Origin: Saxidomus purpurata
Taxonomy: Eukaryota > Mollusca > Bivalvia > Venerida > Veneridae
Length of the DNA: 64,000 nt
NCBI GenBank assembly: GCA_022818135.1
Contig: JAFMSR010000002.1
Span: 43,100,358 to 43,164,357, forward strand
Direction: 5' to 3'
Part shown: one piece after another, positions 47,101 to 58,768 of the stretch
Position numbering within the stretch: position 1 is the stretch's first letter
Layout of the letters: every line of letters begins with the position of its first letter
Made by a program: the position numbers and the translations under genes
Notes under the pieces: generated by a model
Database searches by the model: none
Seen by the model: the letters and a program-made list of their open reading frames with translations, nothing else
What the model was told of the DNA's origin: nothing

Positions 47101-50100
47101 CCATTTTGATTTATCAGTAATTATACAAAATGTATAACAACTATGCATGGAACTACACAATTTTATTGTCTTTTGTGTATTCATATAATCACACTATCCT
47201 GTTACTGTTACAATAACCTTTTAACCATGATTTGAGTTTTCAAACTCACAGTAGTTACATACATGTATGGTAGATGAAATGGCCAGTCATGCTGGTTTCT
47301 ATAGCACTGATATTAAGGCTCTGTAAGATGGGAACCGTTTGGCCCGGTTGAATATAGTGACCAACAGGGTTCTACGGTCATTTTGTCAAAGCTCAGTTGC
47401 TTACTTCCTGTTCATACTGTAGCTATAAGCTGCATTGAGAACCAGGACTGTATGAGCCTTCCAGTTTATGAAATAATTACAAGGGTGTTGTAACAACAGA
47501 CTTCCTGTTGTCTACAGTGCTGTCCATTAAAGCTGCTCGCTCTCAGTTGCAGTTTGAAGAGCTTTATTTTTTTACCAAAATCTGAGAGAGCAGCTTTAAT
47601 ATGACCACTTAAACTTTGCTTGCAAATTTTAGGATGCATGAGTTCGTTTTCCTCTTTTGCATCCTTTCACTAAACACAACATCTACAGTCAGTAAACTTA
47701 TAAACTCACTCTTCTCCATTCAGTAAAATGAGAATTTGAACTCTTCTGTCACCTGAGATCCAGGAACACTCTGTACATGTATCTGTAGCTAGTAGTTGTC
47801 AGCTGAGATCCAGGTGTACCTCTCATATACCCTGCATTTACCACACAGCAAAGTCCCTGGTTCTTGTCGATATTTTATAGCAGAAGGGAAGTGACTCAAG
47901 GCGTAGTTGTTGTGATTTTTATTATTTCTTGGTTGTGTAATTTCAAATATTTCTGTTTGGGCACTGTGTCAGTGACTATATCCTTTGTCTTAGACTTATC
48001 TATCTCTATCTGTTTATCTGAATATTCCTGCATCTCTGCCCTTTCATGCTGTGCTGTAAAGTTTGTAAAGTATCTGTTGACATGTACTTTGTCCACAGCT
48101 AGACTGTGCATGTATTGTTGTTCACTAGGTATCATGTATGAAGTAGGGTAGGCTTTATATACCATGGTGAACACTAACACCTCCAGGCTCACTGCGGTTA
48201 TACTGAGTACGAATATGATTACAGAACGTACAATGGCGGGTGATTGGCGATGTGTTGTTGATGTAGTAATCATTGTAGAGAACAGGGTGTTATTCTACAT
48301 CAGTATTCAGATTGCTTAAGGGAGTGTGACCGTATAGCTTCTCACCCTGAAAGTATTATATAGGTTAAAGTCCCAGCAGCACAATTACACTAGGGTCGTA
48401 CCGCATATATACCTGGCCTGAGGGTTGTGGACCTTAGTCGCACGTATACAAACAAACAGCACAATTATAAGTTGCTCTTACTATGAAAGATGTCTTACTG
48501 GTGCAAATCACCTTTATTATTTGTACCAAAAACATTCCTAACTTTTTACATTGATGTGTACATTTTTAGCTCGACTATTCGGAGAATATGGAGAGCTATT
48601 ACAGTCACTTGTGCGTCGCGGCATTGCTTCTTTGGTTAAGTTTTGCCTGCTAAGTACACCATGCACTATCTCAGTAACCACTTATGATATTGACTTGAAA
48701 CTTTGTTCATGTCTTTAGGGTGTCATACAATCAAGGCAGATAACTCTTGAAAAATTTAGTACAAATTATGGCCCTTGTTTGACTTTTGAAAATTTGGTTA
48801 AAGTTTTGCCTGCTAGGTACTATCAGCACAACTCAGAACCCTTATGATATTGACTCATGTCATATGATATTGTTCATGTCTGTAGGGGTGTCAACAATCA
48901 AGGCAGATACTCTTGAAAAAATTTAGTACAAATTATGGCCCTTGTTTGACTTTGAAAATTTGGTTAAAGTTTTGCCTGCTAGGTACTATCATGCACATAT
49001 CTCAGTAACCACTTATAATATTGACTTGAAACTTTGTTCATGTCTTAAGGGGTGTCATACAATCAAGGCAGATACCTTGAAAAGATTTAGTTCAAATTAT
49101 GGCCCTTATTTGACTTTGAAAATTTGGTTAAAGTTTTGCCTGCTAGGTACTATCTGCACTATCTCAGTAACCCTTATGATATTGACTTGAACTTTGTTCA
49201 TGTCTTTGGGGTATCTACAATCAAGTCAGGTACTCTTGTATAAATTTAGTACAAATTATGGCCTTTTTTGACTTTTAATTTTGGTTAAAGTTTTGCCTGC
49301 TAGGTACTATCATGCACTATCTCAGACCACTTATAATATTGACTTGAAACTTTGTTAATGTCTCTAGGGTGTCACACGTCAAGTCAGATACTCTTGAAAA
49401 GATTTAGTACAAATTATGGCCCTTGTTTGACTTTGAAATTTGGTTAAAGTTTTGCCTCTAGGTACTATCATGCACACCTCAGCCCTTATGATATTGACTT
49501 GAAACTTTTTTATGTCTTTAGAGGTGTCACACAGTCAGACAGATACTCTTGTTGAAATTTAGTGCAAATCATGGCCCTTGTTTGACTTTTGAAAATTTGG
49601 TTAAAGTTTTGCCTGCTAGGTGCAAGACCCTTATGGAGTATTAACCTTGCTAGTGTTCGGGTAATTTTGTATCAACTTTTCCAAATAATCTATAGTTTGT
49701 TTTGCTTTTTTGTTCACTTTCCTAGTTTATCTTAATGTTGCGTTTTGTTTTGCTATTATCTGATAAGTTTTGTTTTTTGCACATGCGCCTCTTTTTACAT
49801 TGATAAGTACATGTACATTTTTTACATTGATATGTACATGTAAATGCTAAAAATATAGCGCAGTTGTTTTTCTTCAGTGATATTGCAAAAAAATATAAAG
49901 GCTTTCTCGCAACTGTTTTTCGTGAAGAAACGATTTGATTATGAAAGAAAGTCATATGTCAAATTTTTGTAAGAAAGTGAATAGAACCTGGTTCTATCAT
50001 TTATCTATCAGTAAATTCATTTTACTGTATCAGTGAATTCAAAGTGGTCCTGATACTTCAAGTTAGAAATAAACATTCCACTTTTTCTTGAAATTTAATG

Positions 50101-51979
50101 CTTTAATAAAATTATATATCTGCAATAAGTATTAAAAGATTGAGACATGTTTGCGACAAATTAAAGCCTTTTAACTTCAAGTTGAAAACTGAATCACTTA
50201 CAAGTAGAAATGTGTAGTTGTTAAACTTAATCTGTCAGAGTTATTATTAAAAAAATGTTTAAAATATAGTTACCCAGGTTTTCTTTTATGTTTGTGTCAA
50301 AGTTTTCTTATCCATGAAAATGTTAAAGAAAATTCTTTTGATTGAATATTTTTATAAATAATATTTCCTGTTAAACTCTGCCCAAGGCATATTACTAATT
50401 AGTCATGTGGGATGCATGTCCAGTGTCGGTCATTTTCTTGAATAATATTAAATACTTGATAGACAATCTGTCACCTTGATGAACATTTTGACCACTGATA
50501 AAAATGAAAATAAATTTTGTTAATATAACATTCTTGTAGAGTTAAAATTAGTTATTGATGATGTGATCAGCCATCACCAGTTCCATGGATGAAAGTATCA
50601 TGGATATCATAGACAAATTACACTTTTCCATTGCATTTATACTATTACATGTATTTTGAATGTTAAATAATACGGTACCTCTTTTTAGTGTGCTTTTACT
50701 TAACCATTTTATCCACTGTACAGTGATTTACTTTATAAAAATGCTGTTGGTTACCTCATTGATGTTCCAAGTAAAGGTGCAATTAAAAATACAGTGTTAT
50801 ATTTGTCAGTGATCTTTCACAGTGTTCAAATAGATACTGATTAATATGCTAGTTACCTCCCCTTCTGTATGTTTTTGTCAAACTCTCTGGGTAGAATAGG
50901 GATGTCTAAATTCTTAAAGAAGGCTTTAAATTATTATGGGGATAGGGTGTATCTTGGCATTAGTTCTCACCACTACTTGAGTTTCTGGTAATACCAAAAG
51001 GAAAAAGTTAGGGTCACCTGAGGTTCTTTTCTAGTTTTTAAGTTCAACTTTCTGTATGATAATGATTCAGACTGTATTTGGGGGAGACTCAGCATAATAT
51101 CCTGAACTGTTGCAAACAGTGACACGGCTTATAAGCATGTCATAGTCAATGAAAAAAAACGTACTGTACCGTACCTGAGTGTCAGAGTTTGTAACCAGTA
51201 TTATCTGTTTCCATGGTTATTCACTAAGTACTTTCTCATATTTCAGCGGAGAAACAGAAGAATGAGCATGCTATAAACTTGGTGAATAACATTTTAGACA
51301 ATGCTACATGGATCAATATACACTGGCTGCCGGTAAGTAAGAGAGCATCATAAATATTATTGTGTCTTTAAACCATTTGCAAGGAATTCTTGATAATGCT
51401 TTTAACAAGCTAAAAGTATTGTACAATATTTTTTTTTATGAAATTGATGCATGTTTTACAAGTAAAGTTTTATGTTTTATATGTCCATGTAACTTGTTAC
51501 ATAACACCATTTGCATACTTTGCGCTTCTTTTTTCTCCAAGTCTTGTCATTGTTATTAAAAGGTGCCTAACTTAGGTGACGATTTTGATTTAGATCAAGT
51601 CTAGAAAGAATGTCACTAGCTGATTTTTTTAAAATACTGTCAGCTTTAAAATTTATATTGACATACATGTTTGAAGTTAATTTAATTCATTGTACTATTT
51701 ATATTATTACTTCCTTTAACAGCCAGTTTAAAGCTACTAAAGCATCATACCACACTGTTAAGTTCATTAAATTAGACATAAGCTTTCAAAGATGTTGATG
51801 TTTCAGCATCGGCACTCCTTCATTAACGATTATCGCATATATTGCAGCAAGAAGTTTATGTGATAGAAGCCCGGGTAAAAGAAGGTTATGGTGTCAGATG
51901 GACTGCCGATGGGAAACAGTTTAGAGGGTTTCTAGAGCCACAGATGGTGGACGGGCACGAGGTTGGCTGGAGACATTAA
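41130..51979 (+). CDS. Conserved-looking 270-residue protein of unknown function, eight exons
   Basis: Exons: 41130-41168, 43439-43614, 44438-44503, 45731-45836, 46322-46437, 46972-47063, 51247-51332 and 51848-51979. All have AG/GT borders and sum to 813 nt, exactly 271 codons with the stop, so the model is internally consistent. The third donor (AAGGTCTGT) is weak. The protein starts METDINLEKYVHK and continues with a charged N-terminal helix (LLEERERHDKF, DDDIKEILDE), a GYPSHPLYRQIA motif, a helical middle (EEEIVFRVREVLMRLEKRG) and a C-terminal region GYGVRWTADGKQF with FLEPQM and DGHEVGWRH at the end. There is no signal peptide, membrane span or cysteine cluster, so it is probably cytosolic. 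I do not recognise the family. The compact, aromatic, charged C-terminus looks like a conserved domain. Confidence 0.8.
41215..42375. mobile_element. Putative 1.16-kb element with GGAACCTATGCTGG inverted ends
   Basis: GGAACCTATGCTGG at 41215 and its inverse ending at 42375 (CCAGCATAGGTTCC). The right end carries a second tandem copy (CCACCAGCATAGGG) and an internal variant lies at 41985. CGGAGAAAG motifs repeat inside. The 123-residue frame at 41179-41550 has no recognisable domain. It sits in intron 1 of the 270-residue gene. Confidence 0.45.
45533..45693 (-). mobile_element. tRNA-derived SINE, copy 2 (5'-truncated), 10-bp target duplication
   Basis: Minus-strand copy. The tail begins at 45533 and the B-box GAGTTCGAGCCCC lies at about 45659-45671. 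It lacks roughly the first 30 bp of copy 1. GAATATGTTT flanks it at 45523-45532 and 45694-45703. It ends only about 27 bp before the acceptor of exon 4 of the 270-residue gene. Confidence 0.85.
46039..46088 (+). repeat. 17-bp minisatellite, three units
   Basis: GCAGAAGGTGAACACTA three times in tandem, the last unit with its end changed. Intronic. Confidence 0.9.
47526..47600. other. 75-nt hairpin in intron 6 of the 270-residue gene
   Basis: ATTAAAGCTGCTC (47526) through CTCTCAG pairs with CTGAGAG through GAGCAGCTTTAAT (47582-47600), about 19 bp with a two-base bulge and a loop of about 35 nt. It could be a foldback element or a miRNA-like precursor. Confidence 0.45.
47896..48273 (-). CDS. 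Putative 125-residue membrane-anchored protein (hypothetical)
   Basis: Single open frame starting MITTSTTHRQSPAIV, followed by a hydrophobic stretch (residues about 17-39, VIIFVLSITAVSLEVLVF) and then a polar, Lys/Glu-rich region. A short cytoplasmic N-terminus plus a signal anchor would fit a type II membrane protein such as a Golgi glycosyltransferase stem, but no catalytic domain is present. It lies antisense within intron 6 of the 270-residue gene. It may be the first exon or remnant of another gene, or a chance frame. No donor site is obvious near the end. Confidence 0.35.
   Translation of the reverse strand: MITTSTTHRQSPAIVRSVIIFVLSITAVSLEVLVFTMVYKAYPTSYMIPSEQQYMHSLAVDKVHVNRYFTNFTAQHERAEMQEYSDKQIEIDKSKTKDIVTDTVPKQKYLKLHNQEIIKITTTTP
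48564..49640 (+). mobile_element. Hairpin-ended repeat R5 with a tandem core of about 160 bp
   Basis: The left end TTTTTAGCTCGAC has outer arms AGCTC (48568-48572) and GAGCT (48593-48597), and inner arms TATTC (48576-48580) and GAATA (48584-48588). About six core units follow; ATGGCC recurs at 48768, 48935, 49099, 49258, 49415 and 49571 (spacing 167 down to 156). The right hairpin and CTCTTGTT end are missing, so the copy is truncated. It lies in intron 6 of the 270-residue gene. Confidence 0.8.
49641..51246. other. Rest of intron 6 of the 270-residue gene, nothing recognised
   Basis: A/T-rich sequence with a short duplicated TACATGTACAT/TTTTACATTGATA phrase near 49795-49842. No exon, RNA gene or element was identified. 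Confidence 0.5.
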
Positions 51980-52506
51980 CACCAACAATATATAGACAAA
52001 ATATAACGTGTTTATCCGAAACATATATTATTATGTGTATGAGGTTAACATTATGGGCTGTGCAATCAAGCATATCATGATTTGTAATATATTTTACAGG
52101 TCTGTTTAGGTTTTTGCCCCCAAGGCAGTTAAAATGGATTATTCGAAGTAGTGGAAACTTAAACATCTATCAATTATAAAATGTTTTGACCAATGGTAGG
52201 ATTATATATATGTTGATGAATAATTCAGTTTTACCTTAGAGAAACATGTGGGAGGGGAGATACAATATCTGGCATCATGTCAGTTGCTTTTTCAACATTA
52301 TTTCTGGAATAACATCAGTTCCAGTGCTGTTCATCATCTAATATACAAATGATTGGAGTCTGATGCGCAGTAATAAACCATGAAAGTCGGAGGCCTGAGT
52401 GGTTTATAACTGAGCATCAGGACGATTTGGAGTTGTTTATAACACGATAACAATGCTGTAAAGGATGTTATTTCCATTCTATCATTACAAGATATTACAA
52501 AAAGTG

Positions 52507-52512
52507 AATAAA
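52507..52512 (+). terminator. Candidate polyadenylation signal of the 270-residue gene
   Basis: AATAAA about 530 bp after the stop and 180 bp before the R3 element. Chosen by position. Confidence 0.4.
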
Positions 52513-52691
52513 TGCAAAGTGTCATGCAGATCTATTTTGTCCCTCTTTGAACAAATGAAAACTTCCAACATTTTGCTAAATCAAGTGACTCAGAGCCAGA
52601 AGCCATATTATAGACTGAATGGATACATTATGTACCAATAATTTTGTAATGAATTTACCTTCTTAGGATGACAGGTAATATTTGTAAAGAC

Positions 52692-53826
52692 TTTTTAGCT
52701 CACCTGGCTACGCCAGGGTGAGCTTTTCTGATCGATGATTGTCCGTCGTCCGTCAACATTTTGATTCAAATGACATCTCCTCTGAAACCTCTAGGCCAAT
52801 GTTGATAAAACTATGCAGGAATGTTCCTTGCATGAAGCTTTACCAAAATTGTTCAAAGAATTCCATTCCATGCAGAACTCTGGTTGCTATGGCAACAAAT
52901 AGGAAAAACTTTAAAAATCTTCTTCTCTGAAACCACAAGGCCTAGAGCTTAGATATTTGGCATGTAGCATTGTCTAGTGGACCTCTACCAAGATTGTTCA
53001 AATTATGAGCCCCGGGTCAAAATTGACCCCGCGCGGGTGGGCACTTAGTTTTTGCATAGGAATATATAGGGAAAACTTTAAAAAATCTTCTTCTCTGAAA
53101 CCACAAGGCCTAGAGCTAAGATATTTGGCATGTAGCATTGTCTAGTGGACCTCTACCAAGATTGTTCAAATTATGACCCCCGGGTCAAAATTGACCCGGC
53201 ACCGGGGGTAACTTAGTTTTGCATAGGAATATATAGGAAAAACTTTAAAAATCTTCTTCTCTGAAACCACAAGGCCTAGAGCTTAGATATTTGGCATGTT
53301 GCATTGGCTAGTGGACCTCTACCAAGATTGTTCAAATAATGACCCTCACATCAAAATTGACCCCGCACTGGGGGTCACTTAATTTTCATACGCTTATATA
53401 GTAAAACTTTAAAAATCTTCTTCTTTGAAACCACAAGGCCTAGAGCTTAGATATTTGGCTGTAACTGCTAGTGGACCTCTACCAAATGTTCCAATTGTGA
53501 CCCCGGGTCAAAATTGACCCCGCACCGGGGGTCACTTAGTTTTACATAGGCTGATATAGGGAAAACTTTAAAAATCTTTTTCTCTGAAACCACAAGGCCT
53601 AGAGCTTAGATATTTAGCATGTAGCATTGCCTAGTAGACCTCTTCAAAGTTTGTTCAAATTATGCCCCTGGGGTCAAATTGACTGTGCCGGGGGGGGGAT
53701 CATTTGTTTTACAAAGGCGTATATAGGAAAACTTATTTGGTATATAACATTATCTAGTGATCTTCCACCAGGCAAGTGGACTTGTACCAAGGTGAGCGAT
53801 ATAGGGCCATCTTGGCCCCCTCTTGT
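52692..53826 (+). mobile_element. Hairpin-ended repeat R3, full-length copy
   Basis: The left end after TTTTT has AGCTCACCTGGC (52697-52708) pairing with GCCAGGGTGAGCT (52712-52724) with one bulged G. The core has about five tandem units of about 180 bp, each with GGCCTAGAGCTTAGATATTT and GGTCAAAATTGACC. The right end has GGGCCA (53803-53808) with TGGCCC (53812-53817), then CCTCTTGTT. Non-coding. Confidence 0.85.
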
Positions 53827-53972
53827 TGAGATGTATTTTTTAAAATTTATTTTATGTATTTATATTGATAATGAAATTGTTTTATAATAAAAGATTTATT
53901 GAGATGACATAAAAGATTAGAATAGAAGAGGAAGTGTTGTTTTTTATTTTAAGTCAAGCGTTTGATCATACT

Positions 53973-55568
53973 TGAGACAAGAGGGCAATAATGGCTCTAT
54001 ACCGCTCACCTGAGCTCCATTGCTCTTGCCTAAGGAAGTCACTTTTTGCTAGACGGAGTCAGTAGTTGCTTGGGAAGTCACTGGTTGCTAGAAAAAGTCA
54101 CTGGTTACTAAAAAAGTCACTGGTCACCAGCTGCCAGGGGCAATCTGTGGATGCAAAGGGAATCACTGGTCACCACTGAAGCTAGTTTTTTCCTATAACT
54201 CTACGTGCAGACAAAGGGACCTCCTCCTTACGGTTTTAGGGAAGTCCATTACACAATGCTAAGTAACATTTCAAATATCTATTATCTGGCTGTAGGCCTT
54301 GTGTTTTTTATGCCCTCGAAGGGTGGCATATTAAAATCGCACCGTCCCTCCCCGTCCGCCCGTCCCCACTTACAAATTCGTGCCCGACTGTAACTCTGTC
54401 ATGCATTGAAGGATTTTAAAATAACTTGGCACAAATGTCAAGCACATCAAGACGACGTGTCCCGTGCAAGACCCCGGTCCTTAGCTCAAAGGTCAAGGTC
54501 ACACTTGGAGTTTGAAGGTTATGGAATCCTCTATATATGCACACATTCGTGTCCGGACTATAACTTTATCATGCTTTGAAAGATTTTAAAATAACTTGGC
54601 ACAAATGTCTAGCACATCAAGCCAATATGTCGCATGTAAGACCCAAGTCCCTGCCTCAAAGGTCAAGGTCACACTTAGTGTTTAAATTAATGGAATACTG
54701 TATGCATGGTTACTCTGTCATGCATGGAAGGATTTTAAAATAACATAGCACATTTATTTAGTACATGGAGAGGACACAGACTGTGAGGCACCTCTTTCGG
54801 GGGCATTCGTCACTTGTGAGGGACAGCTCTTGTTTTCTCAAAGTTTTCCCTATATAAGCCTATGTAAAATCAAGTGCCTTCTCCCGGGAAGGGTTAATTT
54901 TGACCAGGGGGTCATTATTTGAACAATCTTGGTAGAGGTCCACTAGACAATGCTACATGCTAAATATCTCAGCTCTAGGCCTTGTGGTTTCAGAGAAGAA
55001 GATTCAGTTTAAGTTTTTCCTATATTAGCCTATGTAAAACCAAGAGACCCCCCGGGCGGGGTCAATTTTGACCCAGGGCTCATAATTCGAACAATCTTGG
55101 TAGAGGTCCACTAGACAATGCCACATGCTAAATATCTAAGCTCTAGGCCTTGTGGTTTCAGAGAAGAAGATTTTTAAAGTTTTTCCTATATAAAGCCTAT
55201 GCAAATCTAAGTGACCACCCCTTGGGGTCAATTTTGACCCAGGGCTCAAAATTTGAACAATCTTGGTAGAGGTCCACTAGACAATGCTACATGCCAAATA
55301 TCTAAGCTCTATGCCTTGTGGTTGAGAAGAAGATTTTTAAAGTTTTTCCTATTTGTTGCCATAGCAACCAGAGTTCTGCATGGAATTGAATTCTTTGAAT
55401 AATTTTGGTAGAGCTTCGTGCAAGGAACATCCCTGCAAAGTTTCATCATTATTGGCTCGGTGGTTTCAGAGGAGATGTCGTTTGATGAAAGAAATGGTGG
55501 ACGTACGACGGACCCCGGACGGAGAGCGATCCTAATAGCTCACTCTGGTACTTTGTGCCTGGTGAGCT
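53973..55568 (-). mobile_element. Hairpin-ended repeat R3, inverted copy interrupted by R4
   Basis: Begins ACAAGAGGGCAATAATGG and ends with GGTGAGCTAAAAAG at 55568. Its core units mirror 52692-53826. It is split by another element at 54309-54834. With the previous copy it forms an inverted pair 146 bp apart. Confidence 0.8.
54309..54834 (+). mobile_element. Hairpin-ended repeat R4 nested in R3
   Basis: The left end TATGCC (54309-54314) pairs with GGCATA (54325-54330). Two core units of about 170 bp (GATTTTAAAATAACTTGGCA) each carry CAAAGGTCAAGGTCACACTT. The right end has TCAC/GTGA (54810-54819), then ACAGCTCTTGTT. The R3 text resumes immediately after, so R4 inserted into an existing R3. Confidence 0.75.
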
Positions 55569-56039
55569 AAAAAGTAAATACAAATGTAGTAAATGCATTG
55601 TATAACACTAAAATTTATGCACCCCTCTCTCTACCTTACTCTTATGTAGATTCTGCAGATGAGCTACAAACCAAAGTTTATCTCCATTTATACTGACTGT
55701 TCTAAGGGAGGTAATCTTGTACCAGAGATGCAAAATGCATGCATTGTCGTGTGTGTGATGTCCTCTACTTTGCACTTAAAAACATTGCCATAAATGCAAT
55801 AGTATTATTAATATAGTAATGTGATCCAGAATGCGTTCGCACTCGTATATTCTGATCGCAGCGAGAGCCAAACCAGATTATATCTCGATAAACTCACTGT
55901 TCACTCGGAGAACCTATCAAAATCTTCAACTCGGATTAACAACAAAAAGCGAAATGATTGCTGAATACCATTCGCCGTTGACGTTAAAATAACGTCATGT
56001 GTGATGATGACGTTTAACCAGCAACCCGTATGAAGGGTT

Positions 56040-57720
56040 AGACCACCAGTTCTATAAAAAATTACGACACCTTTTGATCTTTTGTGATATTTCAAAAGCA
56101 TTTGATAGGGTTTGGCACAAAGGCTTATTGTTTAAATTAAAACAGAATGGTATAAATGGTAAATTATTAAAATGGATAGAAAATTACTTATCAAACAGAA
56201 CACAAAGGGTAATGGTTGGTTCTATTAGTGAAAGTATTCACTCTGGAGTACCACAAGTTTCGATTCTAGGTCCTTTATTTTTTTTAGTTCACGTTAATTA
56301 TATAGCTGATAATTTGTTGAGCATAACTAGACTATTCGCTGATGACACTTCACTAGCTCAAGCAACATCAACTGTGCAAGATTTAGAAGGTATCTTAAAT
56401 CATGATCTACATATCATATCCGAATGGTCGAAACGGTGGTTGGTTAAGTTTAACCCTAACAAAACTGAAGTATTATTTTTTAGCACAAGCACAGAACAAA
56501 TTCATCCGATATAATATTTTGACGGAATTCAATTACCATTTACTGAACATTTAGGTCTCACTATAAGCAATAACGGTAAATAGCATGAACATATAGAAAC
56601 TATCTTTAAATCAGCTTCAAGAATGCTAAATCTAATTCGAGCGTTAAAATTTAAGATTAATAGAAAGACATTGAATCAAATTTATATATCTTATATGAGA
56701 CCACAACTAGAATATGCTGCTGTAGTATGGGACAATTGTACAGAATTTGAAAAAAAATAAATTAGAAAAACTACATCTTGAGGCAGCCCGTATCGTTACC
56801 GGTTTAACTCGATCAGTTTCTGTAAATAAACTTATTCAGGAAATAGGGTGGTTACCTTTATGTGACAGGCGTTAATTTCAAAAACTTGTTATTATGTATA
56901 AACATAAAAATAGTTTATTACCGGATCAGTTCTGTTCAATTTTTCAAAAACAGTGGACAAAATCGCCATAACTTGAGAAATGCTGATCATTTTACTGTAA
57001 TTGCTAGACGAACAGCTATCTTTTCGAACTCTTTCGTACCATCCAGTGTTGATTTATGGAATGCTCTACCAGAAGATATTAGGAACGCCCCAATCTTATC
57101 TTCTTTTAAAAGTAGACTTAAAAGTACTTTGTTCAAACAAATTGAAACACCGTCATTTTATTTTAAAGGCACGAAACTTTTAAATATTTACCACACTCGT
57201 TTAAGAAATGGTTGCAGTAACTTAAATGCAGACTTGTTTAATAACCACTTAAGAGAAAATGCAACCTGCGACTGTAAAAAAGGAATTGAAAATGCAGAAC
57301 ATTATTTTTTCCAATGTACACTGTTTTTAAACCAAAGAATAGTACTTTTTAGAGAAACACGACGTTATCATCCATTAAGCGTAAATTCGTTGCTTACCCT
57401 CAGAAGAAGATAATCTAAAGATTTTTATATCTGTTCAAAAGTTTATACAGGACACTCGAAGGTTCTAGCGCGAAACAGTACTTTATTTTTGTAGGTTTTC
57501 GGGTCGTACACTGGGCGCGGGCATCACGAGCATAATTATGTGATACAACGTTCTTCCATTCTGTAACATCATAATGATACATTGTAAATGTTTATATATG
57601 TAGCCACAATGCTTCTTTGTAATTATTATATATTGGGGAGGGCCGTTTTATAATGTGGTAAGCACTTGTGGCCCAAACCTTTTGCTATGTATATTATTGG
57701 CAATAAATTATGTTTAAACT
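56040..57720 (+). pseudogene. Decayed non-LTR retrotransposon: RT palm to 3' end
   Basis: 5'-truncated. From about 56063: FCDISKAFDRVWHKGLL, SGVPQVSILGPLFF (the usual QGS changed to QVS) and the catalytic FADDT at about 56336-56350, then a stop at 56512. Further pieces follow in shifted frames: GLTISNNGK, NQIYISYMRPQLEYAAVVWD and ARIVTGLTRSVS. At 56862-57413 it reads HNLRNADHF through a C-terminal CDCKKGIENAEHYFFQC, a Cys/His-rich tail seen in some LINE ORF2 proteins. Several in-frame stops and shifts mean it is dead. The 3' region runs to about 57720 (GGCAATAAATTATG). The clade is not certain. Confidence 0.85.
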
Positions 57721-58389
57721 AATTACGACCTTCCCCTTCGACCTTTAGTGCATTGAATTTTACTCTCCTTCATGTTTTAAATTACTAGTACATGTCTTAT
57801 AGAGAAGAATATTTATTTTCAATGTGCAGTTAAATACAACCCGAATAAAATTTTCTGTATCAAACGAAAAGCCATAAGCCTTTGTCCATCATACATGCAT
57901 TAAAATGCAGACTTGAGTATCCTAATAACGAGGCGATCGTTAAAAAAGTAGCCTACTAGATAGTTTTCAAACGAAAATTAAACAACTAATTAAATAAAAA
58001 CGAAATAAAAAACAATTAAGTTTAAACAACTCACTTTTCCAATTTACTGACATAAGCAGAGATCCTGTTGTTGGGTTCTTTATCGAAATTGAAAGAGCCA
58101 TTTGCGACAAACTTTAACAACTGCAGTAATATAGTGTGCTATTCATTGTTGAATCACTCTCCAATTATACAATGGAAATTAATTGTTCAAACAGGTTTAG
58201 TATGTACCATTAGTTAAATTGGTTACTATATTCGTACTTATATTCCTGTAAATCTAGTGAATAGATCATGAGTTTCCTTGTAAGACGGTAGAAATTCATT
58301 TCCTTCTAAAGACACCAATCATGATCGTGATGCAGATTTACTTCGACTTATATCAGATTAAGGATTAAGTTTGTTTTCCTGATACACAG

Positions 58390-58768
58390 ATTACGAAGTA
58401 AAATAAATGCATCACAAGTCCCTTCACGGCCACCATACTTTTACAACTCACTGAGGGCTGATGTTAAACTAAAGACTGCCGAGGCAGCAACTGAACAAAT
58501 ACAGACACAGTTATTTGTGTATCAGTCTGCTTTCCAGAAAAAGTTTCTGGCAAAGTATGGACAGTAAATATGTCTCCTGGACTCGACATACAACACGGTT
58601 CCACTATTCTTCATGTTCTGACAAATGTGGGCTATCAAGTTGAAGCCTTATTTGTATTGGGGAAGGAAACAGCAGCAGGGATATGTGAAGCCGTTCCAAT
58701 GAGCCCTGAACACTTTATTACCGACTTTGACCAGAGAGAAATTTCTGCATTGGAGAGGGCTTTTCCAG
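58390..58768 (+). pseudogene. Fossil MULE/ZSWIM-like transposase exon
   Basis: Frame 1 from 58391 reads SQVPSRPPYFYNSLR to QKKFLAKYGQ, meets TAA at 58565-58567, continues ICLLDSTYNTVPLFFMF and stops at 58619. The frame then shifts to LTNVGYQVEALFVLGKETAA and PEHFITDFDQREISALE before a possible donor (CCAG then GTTTGT). CLLDSTY and FITDFD match in order the first two acidic sites of Mutator-like transposase domains. A linker before PEHFITD seems deleted. One stop and one frameshift make it a pseudogene. No zinc-binding SWIM part is visible. Confidence 0.6.
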
